The position numbers and the translations under genes were made by a program. A stretch of DNA of 64,000 nt from Anthostomella pinea (lineage: Eukaryota; Ascomycota; Sordariomycetes; Xylariales; Xylariaceae): NCBI GenBank assembly GCA_963556695.1, contig CAUWAG010000010.1:6324001-6388000 (forward strand), given 5' to 3'. Position 1 is the stretch's first letter; each line of letters begins with the position of its first letter. The notes under the pieces were generated by a model. That model worked only from the letters and a program-made list of their open reading frames with translations. It was not told the DNA's origin and made no database searches. This document shows positions 42,136-53,059 of the stretch, piece after piece.

Positions 42136-43035
42136 TCACTGCTCAAGCATCCCAGCAATTCTGTTGTGCCCATTCTTTCTCGCTACCATGAGAGCAGTGT
42201 CCCCTGGGTCGTAAGACAGCTGAGTATAAGGTGCACTTCGGATAGTTGTTTCTGAGATAATGCTGACTTTATTCGTGGTCAGGAATAGGCGCATTACCTG
42301 TTCATGACCATGTGCCGCTGCGATCCACAATGGTGTCATACCCCATATGTTCTGTGTATCTGGTGGTGTTCTGGTCTGGAGAAGCTTTTTCACTGTGGTT
42401 GTGGTTCCTGATGCTGCCGCGTTATACAGCCTGGCGATGGCAAAGTCATCCTCTGGAACAGTGACGATATAGGCTTGGCGAGACAGGAAGCGAAGGATGT
42501 CTAGTTGGCCACAAGCAGAAGCAATACGTAAAACATCATTAGAGATGAACGATCTGGTCAGTAGGCTTCGGTGAAGAAGGAGCGCCATCACCTCCTTGCC
42601 ATTCCCTCGGTTCCCTGCTGCCGCCTTGACCACTTCTTCTGTAATGGAGACCTCGTCCCCTCGTCGATCAAGAAGCAGCGCCATCACCTCCTTGCCATTC
42701 CCTCGGTTCCCTGCTGCCGCCTTGACCACTTCTTCTGTAACGGGGACCTCGTCCCCTCGTCGGTCAAGAAGCAGTGCCATCACCTCCTTATTGAAGCTTT
42801 GGGCAATAGTAGAAACTACTACTTCCGTGATAGGGACATCTTTCCCTCGTCGGTCAAGAAGCAGCGCCATCACCTCCTTATTGAAGCTTTGGGCAATAGT
42901 AGAAATTACTGCTTCCGTGATAGGGACATCTTTTCCTCGTTGGTCAAGAAGCAGTGCCATCACCTCCTTGCCATTCCAATAGTTCTTTATCATCTTTTTT
43001 CGCCCTGCTAAATACGTTTTGGAAAGGCCGGCCAC
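42136..43035 (-). CDS. Ankyrin-type repeat protein, probable truncated NLR C-terminus
   Basis: Intronless, 299 residues. Residues about 24-180 are five tandem units of 30-33 residues, each opening KEVMALLLDRRG; two of them continue DEVPVTEEVVKAAAGN. The units lie at 90 and 96 bp spacing on the DNA and are nearly identical, as in high-identity repeats of fungal NACHT-ankyrin NLRs. More diverged ankyrin repeats follow (NIWGMTPLWIAAAHGHEQVM; DTALMVARKNGHNRIAGML), then the stop. No NACHT or effector domain is encoded upstream; the 22 residues before repeat 1 (MAGLSKTYLAGRKKM) look unrelated. Either a 5'-truncated NLR or a small stand-alone repeat protein. Confidence 0.65.
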   Translation of the reverse strand: MAGLSKTYLAGRKKMIKNYWNGKEVMALLLDQRGKDVPITEAVISTIAQSFNKEVMALLLDRRGKDVPITEVVVSTIAQSFNKEVMALLLDRRGDEVPVTEEVVKAAAGNRGNGKEVMALLLDRRGDEVSITEEVVKAAAGNRGNGKEVMALLLHRSLLTRSFISNDVLRIASACGQLDILRFLSRQAYIVTVPEDDFAIARLYNAAASGTTTTVKKLLQTRTPPDTQNIWGMTPLWIAAAHGHEQVMRLFLTTNKVSIISETTIRSAPYTQLSYDPGDTALMVARKNGHNRIAGMLEQ

Positions 43036-43285
43036 CTTTCTGATCTTCAGCCGCTAGCAAAAGCACAGATCATAGCAACCCCCCCAAAAGACGAGATAGA
43101 TTTGCTTATGCACAAATTCCTTAGCACCACGGGTGGCCCTTTATCGTATCTATCTTCTGAGTATGCAAGGGAGATCAAGAGGACTGGCGGACTGTCAATT
43201 CTTAATCCGTCTAGGGAGACGGCGGTGACTCGGAACTGGGCCGGCCTTGGGTTACGATCTCCCATGCTTTTTCCTGCAGTCGAAT

Positions 43286-44161
43286 GTTAGAAAGAAAAGC
43301 CGTCTTCAGAAGACTATCTTACAGACCTGCTTCATGGGTTTCGGAAAGAGACGACAAAAATCTACTCCCGATGTAGTCCTTCTGATCCTCTTGATAAGCC
43401 GCGTTTCTAAACCGTCATGCGACAGTTGGACAATCCGGATCTGTTGTCTACTCTATACGCTATCAATATGGCCGCCGAGTCAGTCGAATCAAGATCCCGG
43501 AGCGACTTCTTGGACAGGTTCCTATATATCAAGATATCTGCCCTATCACAACGACAAATGTTACTCCTAAGTATTCAGCTGCGGGGCTCCATGTTGGTAC
43601 ATGAGGCCTGATCATGCTGCAAGCAATATGTTAACAAGACTATCTATCTAGATCACGGAAAACATGGTGTCACGCTGCTCCATGGGGGATGCGTCAAGCT
43701 TTGGGCACTCTATTCCTTGACTCCTCTTAATATTCACGAATTCTCTGCAGCACACCGATCTGATGCCGCCTTTATCGAGCTCCAAGGCCGGCTTGAAGGC
43801 AGTGAACTCTGTGTTCAGACAGAAGATCAAGCAATCTACCTGCCTCTAGGATGTATTCATAGTACTTACACTCTCTGGGGCGGCTTCACTCCGGGTATTG
43901 AATTTAGTACAGTCGAGTGCTTAGAGCCAGCAGCGGCGATTTTGGATCTGAACTCGCAGGGGCTCAGCCTTTGTGGGAATGACTGTTATTCTTTTCTTGA
44001 GACTATTACTATAAGAATTCGCTCCGAAAACCCAGACCGGCGAGAGAAAGCCCTGTAGCTTTTATGCCCGAGGTACAAGAAAGTTTATAATCTCAAGCCA
44101 AGAATTCTGTCCAAGGTCCTAAAGGAGCTGCCAAAGTCCTGTTCAAAATGCGCCAAGGTAT
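43286..44161 (+). pseudogene. JmjC-like gene with three nonsense mutations
   Basis: One frame reads through 43286-44161 with only three stops: TAA about 43411, TGA 43609-43611, TAG 44056-44058. All are positions where Gln or Trp fits (C-to-T or G-to-A). The protein runs YLTDLLHGFRKETTKIYSRC, then ISALSQRQMLLLSIQL, then HGVTLLHGGCVKLWALYSLT, EDQAIYLPLGCIHSTYTLWG and GIEFSTVECLEPAA. It ends LKELPKSCSKCAK before a GTATGG donor. The LPLGCIHSTYTL/HGGCVKLW pattern resembles the cupin core of fungal JmjC-domain proteins of unknown substrate. Inactive here. Confidence 0.6.
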
Positions 44162-44290
44162 GGGTGAAGCATTAATGTACTATCTCAAGTGCTTTGCTAG
44201 TCGAAGGGGTTATTGACTGGCGTGATTGAATCTATAGACTGCTTTTTCTAGAGGCGGAACCAGAGGGATGCCCCTGGGTGGCGTCGGTGT

Positions 44291-44749
44291 GTGGTACGTT
44301 CAAGCAAATTGCTGGCTTGTATCCGTATGTCCTATAGGAGGGACGTTGCTACTGTGGAAGCTAGATTCGCAGGTCCCATATTCGGCAAGGTCAGGATCGA
44401 GATGGAGAATATCGTAACCTTGGAAGCCTGCACGCCTGAAATAAATCCTATTCTAGGCTCTGGCGTTATAAACATCGAGAGGAATCTCGAGTGCATCAAA
44501 CGGACTATACTCCAGCATGATGGGGACGGTTGGGATGATGAGGATGATGAGGATGATGGGGACGATAGGGATGGTGGGAATGGTGGGGATGGCGGGGTAG
44601 GTGGACAACGGAACCTAGTTGTCCCTCCCGGTCCAGCCCCCTCTGGCACCAAATTGCACAAGAACATTCACCCAAACCAGACACTGAATGCACTAGGTCG
44701 CATTACCATTTCCCACTGTTCGCTGAGCCGTCATAGGCCTACCAATTAA
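44291..44749 (+). other. Doubtful ORF with Asp/Gly repeat
   Basis: 152 codons containing a GAT/GAG/GGG microsatellite that encodes a long Asp/Glu/Gly stretch. No recognisable domain. A GAGATGGAGAATATC region preceding it may be a relict exon of the JmjC-like pseudogene. I do not support it as a gene. Confidence 0.15.
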
Positions 44750-45062
44750 ATACACGCCGCTACCGACGCTCCAAGACAAGACCAGGACCGCACGTCGACG
44801 ATTATTGTGCACCGTGCCTTGCAACCTATATATCTAATTACAATCACCTATTATGTCCCAAGTGCGTAGGCAAAAGCAAGCATATAAACATCAGATGAGA
44901 GTTATAGAAACAGTAAGCCGACAAGGAAACAAATAGTTACAAATCCTTAGGCAGTCAACTATGATAAAGTTATGTCATTTAAGGCTGAACATAGGTTTCA
45001 TGCCCGTGTGAGAAGGGGTCGAGACCTGTTAATATTAACGTGGATGCAACTCGTCTATGTAA

Positions 45063-45563
45063 GTGAAGCCGATTCAGAACAGCCTAACATTGCCCCTCTC
45101 AACGCGTAGTTATGGCAGTGCCATCTTCAAAAATTTCGTCGCTGCCTGCACTTCGGAACCCCCCGTCGTTTTAAACCGGCAGGCATCATCCTTCCCCGAC
45201 GCATGGGAAGAGGGCTCGGGGGGTTCTGTAGAAGAACATGGAGTGGGGACCCAGGCTGCACTGCCTCCAGCTGCTGCAGGCTACCAAGAGGACCCCATGC
45301 CGGCGAGCCAGGAGGCGGGGTATTCAGCCCCACCCAGATGGACTGGCGGGAAGGCACCAGCCAGTCTCGAGTGGAACAACAGGCGCGTCTACTGCACAGT
45401 GAAGAGAGAAGCCCATAAGTTGAGGGCTACAGAGTACACATACCGTGACCACAAGGATCGGCACACGACCTCGACTAGAGACAAGTGGCACAGGAAGGAT
45501 GGTATTCGTTACCTAATAGCTGAGAGGCACGTGTACGTGGCCAAGAACCCTGAGGTTTTCTGA
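45063..45563 (+). CDS. Hypothetical ORF, 166 residues
   Basis: Uninterrupted frame with a Gly/Ala/Pro-rich first half and a basic second half (RRVYCTVKREAHKLRATEYT, DKWHRKDGIRYLIAERHVYV). Composition is coding-like but no family is recognised. It could be a fragment of an older gene. Confidence 0.25.
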   Translation: MKPIQNSLTLPLSTRSYGSAIFKNFVAACTSEPPVVLNRQASSFPDAWEEGSGGSVEEHGVGTQAALPPAAAGYQEDPMPASQEAGYSAPPRWTGGKAPASLEWNNRRVYCTVKREAHKLRATEYTYRDHKDRHTTSTRDKWHRKDGIRYLIAERHVYVAKNPEVF

Positions 45564-45858
45564 TCTTCGTCTTCTTGTTCTCATCTCTTACTCGTGAGCA
45601 AGAGTCTCACAATGAGGGAAGATGACACCAGGCGGCAGCTACGGCCATGTTTATTTCATTGGTTGGTCCTGTATTTCCAACGCGTCATGGGTCGGCAGGT
45701 AGCCGATGGAGCAAACACGGAGGTCCTGGTAGCTACCGCCGAGGGATCCAATCCTGCAGTATGTAAAAGCACAGCCAGCAACCCAGTTCATCCATCGTTT
45801 CCACATCTACCACGAGCAACCCAATTTGATTGACCTTTCTTACACCTACCTCGATCAC

Positions 45859-46394
45859 AATGTCAACTTCAGACGAAGACGAGGAACCTATCATCAGGCG
45901 GTATTTCGACGGGCAGCTATGCTGACTTTGCCACTTTTATCTTCAAGACTGGGTTTGACCCATGCCCTGCTCCAGTCTTGGAGAGGTCTCCTAGTCCCTG
46001 CCATCACTACTCATCCTGCGCCTTGGATGGCATTGTCGAGATCACACCTTGTATTGAACGCGGTCAGGACAAAGACAGCCGATGCTACATTGGTGGAATG
46101 ATGGTACGCTACGAAGATAGCAATCGAGCCTGCCTGGGCATGTGCCGCCTGGACTGGATGGGAAGCCCGCTTCGGGTGTGCAGTACGCATCTGCACATGG
46201 CTGCTGTGCGGTGCCAAGGCGAGAGACGGGTAGTGAGAGTGACCGTGGATGCTGGACCATTACCACCACTGGGCCAGTCAGAGCGCTGGCTGCAACTCCC
46301 CTGGTCCGGGACTCTAGACTGGTGGTTTGTTCGGTCTGTTGCCGTCATTAGGCATCGACCTTCTGGAGCGGCAGCTACAGGCGACTCCAAGTAG
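45859..46394 (+). pseudogene. Fragment of a fungal hypothetical-protein family
   Basis: Begins MSTSDEDEEPIIRRYFDG; the frame then shifts by one, continuing GSYADFATFIFKTGFDPCPA and a conserved block with DGIVEITPC, RCYIGGMMVRYEDSNRACLG, LDWMGSPL and GTLDWWFVRSVAV. I recognise the block DGIVEI...YIGGM..RYEDG.RACLG...GTL.WWF as recurrent at the C-terminus of many lineage-expanded fungal hypothetical proteins. N-terminal part missing, so a relic. Confidence 0.4.
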
Positions 46395-46562
46395 GGAGCG
46401 TGGGGTTGCCATCGGCGATTTCTTTGAGCGCGTCTGCCACATTGGCATCAAGAGCGAATAACGAACGAATAGATAGGGAAAGTGGTGGATATAAGCGTAC
46501 TGGGAAACCCAAATGTATTTTCTTGCCCCGTCTCCGATCCAAATGATCGTATGCATTTCCTA

Positions 46563-47036
46563 ATTGGGCTATCGAACTATGAATCCGTGCCTGGATGATG
46601 TGCGAGCATTTCCCGAGTATGCATCAGACCTCACCGTCCTCCATATCGTATACGTCGTTGGCGAAAGAGCTATCAGTATAGCTACTCTCTTCCCTTTTGA
46701 CGTCATGCCAGGCATCGGTTCGCACGAGACGGTGCTCGATGTCGTGGGATTTCCTCGGGTGGTCGGGGAGGTATTGGGGCCGTTGGGCTTAAGGAATGTT
46801 TTGTAGTGAGCTCTGGCTGCGGCAGCGTCCTTGAAGCCGGCTCTGGCAGCAAGCTTCTCCCAGGTGACCCGGGGATGAGTTAGCTCGTATCATATGGCGC
46901 CATGCGCGAAATGAAGAAGGGTAACGTCGAATGGGAGTGCATACCTTGGGCTTCGTGTCAAAGCATTCCTAGAGCTTGACGAGGCCGCCATGTCGCGCAT
47001 GGTAATCGGGTCGAATGTCGCAGCTTCGGATGCCAT
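46563..47036 (-). pseudogene. Myb/SANT-like protein remnant, copy 1
   Basis: Minus strand. Starts MASEAATFDPITMRD; then a frameshift and a TAG precede ECFDTKPK. After a relict intron (GTATGC donor kept, acceptor AG lost) comes VTWEKLAARAGFKDAAAARA, then HYKTFLKPNGP. The pattern of a helix ending CFDTKPK, then WEKLA, then KDAAAARAHY resembles the small SANT/Myb-like domain of fungal hypothetical nuclear proteins. A C-terminal acidic/Ser region continues to 46563. Paralogous to copy 2 at 53877-54326. Domain assignment is by eye. Confidence 0.5.
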
Positions 47037-48025
47037 ATATGCTGCGTTGGCAGGCGCAGTGTTGTATGTACGTGTCTGGGCGCGTGGTGTGAGCGCTGGG
47101 GTGTGGGTGCTGGAGAAGGAGTTAATTGTGATGATTAGATTCGCTTGCTGGGTGTGATTCACTGGCTGAAGCACGAGAGCACTCGCTGGCTGGGGCTGTG
47201 CTCAGGCCTCTGGTGGCTCTGGGGCGTAGGGGTAGGTACGGGTATAAAGTGGGTGATGCGGGGTCGTTGAATCTTAGCCCGATCTGTCTGTGCAAGGCTG
47301 ACCTAATCATCAACACCCGCCGCCATCTCCAGCTCCGAGATACCATTACCAACGGTACGCCAATTCTATCGCTCATTACGATTTATTTCAGACGGAATGG
47401 GCTACCGTCTGTAAAGATTGGGAGTGCTACCTCTTGCCGTGACAGGCGGCTGTGACCCGTGGAGATTTGAAGATAAAGCGCGGTTGACATTTCCCACGTA
47501 TGGTTCTTCTCTGTCCTCTTCTTTTTTCTTCTCCAGAGGGCAGGATACTATGATGTCGGACCTCTGGGTAGGTGTGCGTTTCCGCCCACCTGGAGATTAT
47601 TCCCGGTGTCTATCTCCGGCACCTATCTAACAGGCAGCCCAGCTCCGCTCCGCTGACTGCTCTCACGCAGAAGAGCCGGATTGGGAAGGCCTGCAGGTCT
47701 CGTGACCGGTGTAGCCTCGTCAAGGACGGCTGAAATGAGGGGCAGTGCCGCCCTGTCCGGGGTCGAATCACCACCAAAGACTTTCCAGGAACAGATACAC
47801 ACCAGATACACACCAGACATACCCAGACGGACAGCCACCCGAGCACTACATCGATTGTCTTGTATCACACATTATCCACCAACTTGGAACGATGTTGTCT
47901 AGCTATCAACCCTCGCTTCTCGGCCTCGCCACCTGACGGCCCTGACCCTTCTGCATGTTGGCAACGGCGTAATCACCGTCATCCAAATATCTCTCGTCTC
48001 TACATCACGGCATAGCTTCTTCACC
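47037..48025. promoter_or_regulatory. Upstream region of the HNWD gene
   Basis: About 1 kb without a supported gene. Small frames on both strands at 47120-47870 show no domains. Serves as promoter region of the NLR and 5' region of the Myb-like remnant. Confidence 0.35.
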
Positions 48026-51000
48026 ATGCGTCTACTCAAACTCGAAAATGACGGAAGCATTCGCCTGACTAAAGACCTGGTGAACAACATACCTCCATAT
48101 GCCATACTTTCGCACACGTGGGGCGACGATGAAGATGAGGTTACCTTCCAAGGCATCACAAAAGGAACAGGAAGGAGCCAACGCGGCTATAAGAAGATTG
48201 AGTTTTGCTGCAAGCAGGCTGCCCAGGACAACTTGGATTACTCCTGGGTGGATACTTGCTGTATCGACAAATCCAACAGCACCGAACTCAATGAGGCTAT
48301 CAACTCCATGTTTCGCTGGTACCAATATGCGACAAGATGCTACGTTTACCTGTCCGATGTCTCCAAGAGTGTCAATCTACAAGTCGATGAACTGTCACGA
48401 CCAGTGTGGAAGTCGGGTTTCCGAAATAGCCGATGGTTTACACGGGGCTGGACGCTTCAAGAGCTAATTGCACCGTCGTCAGTGGAGTTCTTCGGATCAG
48501 ACAATCAGCGACTAGGTGACAAGGCATCGCTAGAAGTACTGCTTTATGATATAACAGGGATCCCAGCCAATGCTCTTCGAAACGGTCCGCTGCCTGATTT
48601 CAGCATCGATGAGCGAATGACATGGTCCAGAGGCCGGGAGACAAAACGTCCAGAAGACAAGGCCTACTCCCTTATGGGTATATTTAATGTTCATATGCCG
48701 CTCATCTATGGCGAGGGAGAGGACAAGGCTCTCATTCGACTGCGAAAAAAGATTGATTCGTCTTTGGTAAGTGTAGAAAACTGGTATTTAAACGGCTTAC
48801 TGCTATTGCGATTTGGCTGACCATCTATCTCATTTCCCAGAAGTCGGTGCTTGACAAAGTCCCCGTCGTTCAAGGAGCAGCCTTCGATTCCCACGCCGAA
48901 GAACACAATCCAACCTGCCATCCAGATACAAGAGTCGGCCTCTTACGTGCGATATCGGAATGGGCGAAGAACACTCGAGCAGAAGCCGTGTTCTGGCTGA
49001 ACGGCAGGGCCGGTACTGGCAAGTCAACCATATCACGCACCTTGGCAGCCTCTATTTCCAAGGACGGTTACCTTGGCGCTAGCTTCTTTTTCAAGAGGGG
49101 TGAAGGCGATCGCGGAGGGGTATCCAAGTTTTTCACTACGCTGGCTGCACAGCTGATCAAGAAAAAGCCAGCACTTGCCTCGCACGTCAAGGATGTTATC
49201 GACACCGACCCTGATATCTTTAGCAAAACACTTCGAGAACAGTTCGAAAAGCTTATCCTTGAACCTCTGTCAAAGATTCCCCAAGATACTGGGAAATCTA
49301 ACACCCTTGTTTTCGTAATCGACGCCCTCGACGAATGCGAATCAGACAGAGACGTCAAACTTATTATCCATCTGTTTTCTCGCGCTAACGCTTCACAATG
49401 TCCGCAACTACGAATATTTATAACAAGCAGGCCCGAATTACCTATTCGTCTTGGTTTCAGCGACATCAAGGGAACCTACCAAGACCTGGCCTTACATGAA
49501 ATGCCCCAGCCAGTGATGCGGCATGATTTATCTGCGTATTTCAAGTACGAGCTGGCGAGGATCAGGGACGATTATAATCAGTCCGTGTCAACAGAGCGAC
49601 AACTGCCGCCCAAGTGGCCTCAACAATCGGAAATTCAAAAACTGGTGGAAATGGCGATTCCTCTCTTCATCTTCGCTGCAACGACATGCCGTTTTCTTGC
49701 CGATCGTAACGGTGGCAACCCTGCCAGAAAGCTTCACAAGGTCCTGGTGCACCGAACCACACGTCAAGAATCCAAGTTGGATGGGACCTACTTGCCTGTT
49801 CTGAACCAAATGGTTGCAGGTTGTTCTATTCGGGAGAGAGATGAGGCCATACGCGAGTTTCAAAATATCGTAGGCTCAATCGCTATCCTCGCGAGCCCCC
49901 TATCAACTTCAGCATTGGCGAGAATGCTTAATGTGGCACAAGACATTATTGATGCTAGGTTAGACCTGCTTCATTCGGTGCTTAGCATCCCTTCGTCCTC
50001 AACCTCACCTGTACGACTATTCCACCTCTCATTTCGCGACTTCCTTTTGGACCCGGCAAAGCGTCAAAGTCTGTTCTGGGTGGACGAGAAGAAGACTCAC
50101 AAGCAGCTGGTAACGCAGTGTCTACGAATAATGAACGAGAATCTCCAGACAGACATATGCAAAGTACAGTGGCCGGGAACTCCGCAAGCATCTATTGAAT
50201 CTCGGACAATAAACAGCAACCTACCGCCAGAACTTCAATATGCATGCCAATACTGGATCTTCCATGCTGAGCGAGCCGGCGACCAAGTACATGATGGTGG
50301 TCCAGTCCACGACTTCTTAAGGCAGCACTTTCTTCACTGGACGGAAACATTGAGCCTAATGGGAAAGGCCACAGAAATTCTTCAGAATATCAAGGTGTTG
50401 CAGTCACTTTCTCAGGTTCGTTAAATATAATATTCCTAATTCTATTAGGGTTGTTACTAATCTGGTTTAGGCAAAGACTAGCATAGAGACGTTAATGTTT
50501 CTTACGGATGCAGCACGCTTTATTCTTGCAAACATGTCGTTGATATCATCATGGCCTCTCCAAACATACTGCTCAGCACTGGTTTTTGCACCAGCAAATA
50601 GTATCATACGTACTATCTTCCAACTGGAACTTCCTCAATGGATATCTCTTCTCCCAAAAGTGGAAGCGCAGTGGGACACGTGCCTGCAGACGCTCGAGGG
50701 CCACGGCGGCACGGTCTGGTCGGTCGCGTTCTCGCCCGACTCGCGGCTCGTGGCGTCGGGGTCGGTCGACAGGACGGTCCGGCTCTGGTCGGCCGAGACG
50801 GGGGTGCTGCAGCAGACGCTCGAGGGCCACGGCGGCTCGGTCAGCTCGGTCGCGTTCTCGCCCGACTCGCGGCTCGTGGCGTCGGGGTCGGTCGACAGGA
50901 CGGTCCGGCTCTGGTCGGCCGAGACGGGAGCGCTACAGCAGACGCTCAAGGGCCACGGCGACTGGGTCAGCTCGGTCGCGTTCTCGCCCGACTCGCGGCT

Positions 51001-52165
51001 CGTGGCGTCGGGGTCGCACGACAAGACGGTCCGGCTCTGGTCGGCCGAGACGGGAGCGCTGCAACAGACGCTCAAGGGCCACGGCGACTGGGTCAGCTCG
51101 GTCGCGTTCTCGCCCGACTCGCGGCTCGTGGCGTCAGGGTCGCACGACAAGACGGTCCGGCTCTGGTCGGCCGAGACGGGGGCGCTGCAACAGACGCTCG
51201 AGGGCCACGGCGACTGGGTCAGCTCGGTCACGTTCTCGCCCGACTCGCGGCTCGTGGCGTCAGGGTCGCACGACAAGACGGTCCGGCTCTGGTCGGCCGA
51301 GACGGGGGCGCTGCAGCAGACGCTCGAGGGCCACGGCGGCAGGGTCAGCTCGGTCGCGTTCTCGCCCGACTCGCGGCTCGTGGCGTCGGGGTCGCACGAC
51401 AGGACGGTCCGGCTCTGGTCGGCCGAGACGGGGGCGCTGCAGCAGACGCTCGAGGGCCACGGCGGCACGGTCAGCTCGGTCGCGTTCTTGCCCGACTCGC
51501 GGCTCGTGGCGTCGGGGTCGGTCGACAGGACGGTCCGGCTCTGGTCGGCCGAGACGGGGGCACTGCAGCAGACGCTCGAGGGCCACGACAGCTCAGTCAG
51601 CTCGGTCGCGTTCTCGCCCGACTCGCGGCTCGTGGCGTCGGGGTCGCACGACAGGACGGTCCGGCTCTGGTCGGCCGAGACGGGGGCACTGCAGCAGACG
51701 CTCGAGGGCCACGGCGGCACGGTCAGCTCGGTCGCGTTCTCGCCCGACTCGCGGCTCGTGGCGTCGGGGTCGCACGACAGGACGGTCCGGCTCTGGTCGG
51801 CCGAGACGGGGGCGCTGCAGCAGACGCTCGAGGGCCACGGCGGCTCGGTCTGGTCGGTCATGTTCTCGCCCGACGGCCTTTCTCTTCAAACCGATGCGGG
51901 TGCTATCTCCCTTGATGGTTCACAACAACATATGACGACTTCCGCATCTGGTAAAACCTTGCTCTCTCATGATCAAATACTTTACGGCTATGGCGTTAGC
52001 AGCGATAGGGACTGGATAACTTTAGACGGGAATAACCTTCTTTGGCTACCAGCAAATCGTCGATCGCATTCTGTAGCAGTGTTTCGCTCAACCGTAGTAG
52101 TTGGGTGCTCTTCAGGAAGGGTTCTTATTATGAGATTTTCTACAGAAAGGCTCCCAAAGCGCTAA
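48026..52165 (+). CDS. HET-NACHT-WD40 NLR (HNWD, heterokaryon-incompatibility type)
   Basis: Exons 48026-48766, 48841-50415 and 50471-52165, all phase 0, give 1336 residues without a stop. Residues 1-247 are a HET domain: YAILSHTWGDDEDEVTF, YSWVDTCCIDKSNSTELNEA and RGWTLQELIAPSSVEFF. The NACHT domain has Walker A GRAGTGKST (about 302-310), Walker B LVFVIDALDECE (about 404) and the sensor FITSRPE. A winged-helix/helical region (FHLSFRDFLLD) follows. Then nine WD40 repeats of exactly 42 residues (846-1223) plus a partial tenth; the end WITLDGNNLLWLP is typical of NACHT-WD proteins. This is the architecture of Podospora het-e/het-d/het-r: the WD propeller senses a ligand, NACHT oligomerises, HET triggers cell death. 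It appears intact, although most neighbours are broken. Confidence 0.93.
50690..51823 (+). repeat. Nine 126 bp WD40-coding repeats
   Basis: Nine consecutive units of exactly 126 bp with near-identical, very GC-rich sequence, each starting ACGCTCGAGGGCCAC or ACGCTCAAGGGCCAC; a tenth begins at 51824 and diverges. Amino-acid differences cluster at unit positions 3, 6, 7, 8, 10, 26, 28 and 39. GC content is much higher than in the rest of the gene, and other frames stay open over it as artefacts. Confidence 0.95.
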
Positions 52166-53059
52166 TCGAAACCTGATTTTTGGCACACCTTTTTAACTAC
52201 TTCTATATTTTACTACCTTTATAAAAGAGGGATATAAGGAAAGAACTCAATTTATGTCAATCGTCCGCTTTGAAAGGCGTGAAGACATAATGAACTAGTT
52301 TTAAATTTGAATCCTTTGTCCTTTATCAACCATATTGTTGAGATTGTCTCTTTGCGTTTTTCTCTATATACAGTAACATCAAAGCCGATTTAAGCACCCA
52401 CTACGTCCCTCTCCAAGATCTTCTCTCAGCTCTCATGCAAACTCACCACATGCACGGCCTTTATTGTCATAACATCACAGGAAGCATAGTAAGAAAGCGT
52501 AGATGTGGTTTGTGACATCTTATATCACTTCAAGGATCGCTTCCCAGAGCTGTGTGATACTGTCGACGTTTCAATCTATGAATGTCAGCGGAAGCATTCA
52601 ATAGAAACAGACCACCACTCTGGCTCCTCGACATTGTACTATGGACAGGGAAGTGTCTGGATCACATGGACAGCCTCAATCAACACAATAGAGAAGTAAA
52701 ACAAAGACGCTGCGAACCTTCTCCATCTTTTGGTTTTTATTGACAATACAAACGAGTGCTGAACACCGTTCGAGATGAACAGACCAAGTGGCCCGTGTGA
52801 ATTCATACAATTCCTGGTAAGATTGGATTCTCAGCTCCACCACGCTTCTGACTCGCTTTTTGATGATCCATACCCTGCCGTCTACCCACAAAAGCTACTT
52901 CATGCATCCAATAGTGCATAAATGGGCCTCTGTGCCATACGATACGGTAGACCGAGGCAACTTGTTAGAGTTGGCAGTGTTACTAGGAGAGATTGTAGGA
53001 CCTGGCGGGTTTACTCCATAGTACTGGGCCCTACAGCGTCGACCTTCCGAAAGTAACTG
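52166..53059. other. Downstream of HNWD, no supported gene
   Basis: About 900 bp with AT-leaning 3' UTR-like sequence. One 64-codon plus frame (52505-52699; SIYECQRKHSIETDHH) is unrecognised. A minus-strand 97-codon frame (52895-53188) is part of, or next to, the helicase remnant. Confidence 0.35.

Noticed and set aside
44291..44749. Gene with Asp/Gly-rich protein
   Set aside because: The acidic stretch is a microsatellite and there is no recognisable domain.
49068..49469. Minus ORF of 133 codons in the NLR
   Set aside because: Antisense shadow of the NACHT exon.
50586..51935. Very long open frames on both strands across the WD40 tract (449, 425 and 408 codons)
   Set aside because: The 126-bp unit has no stop in those frames, so repetition keeps them open. 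They have Arg- or Gly/Val-rich low-complexity translations and no conserved features.
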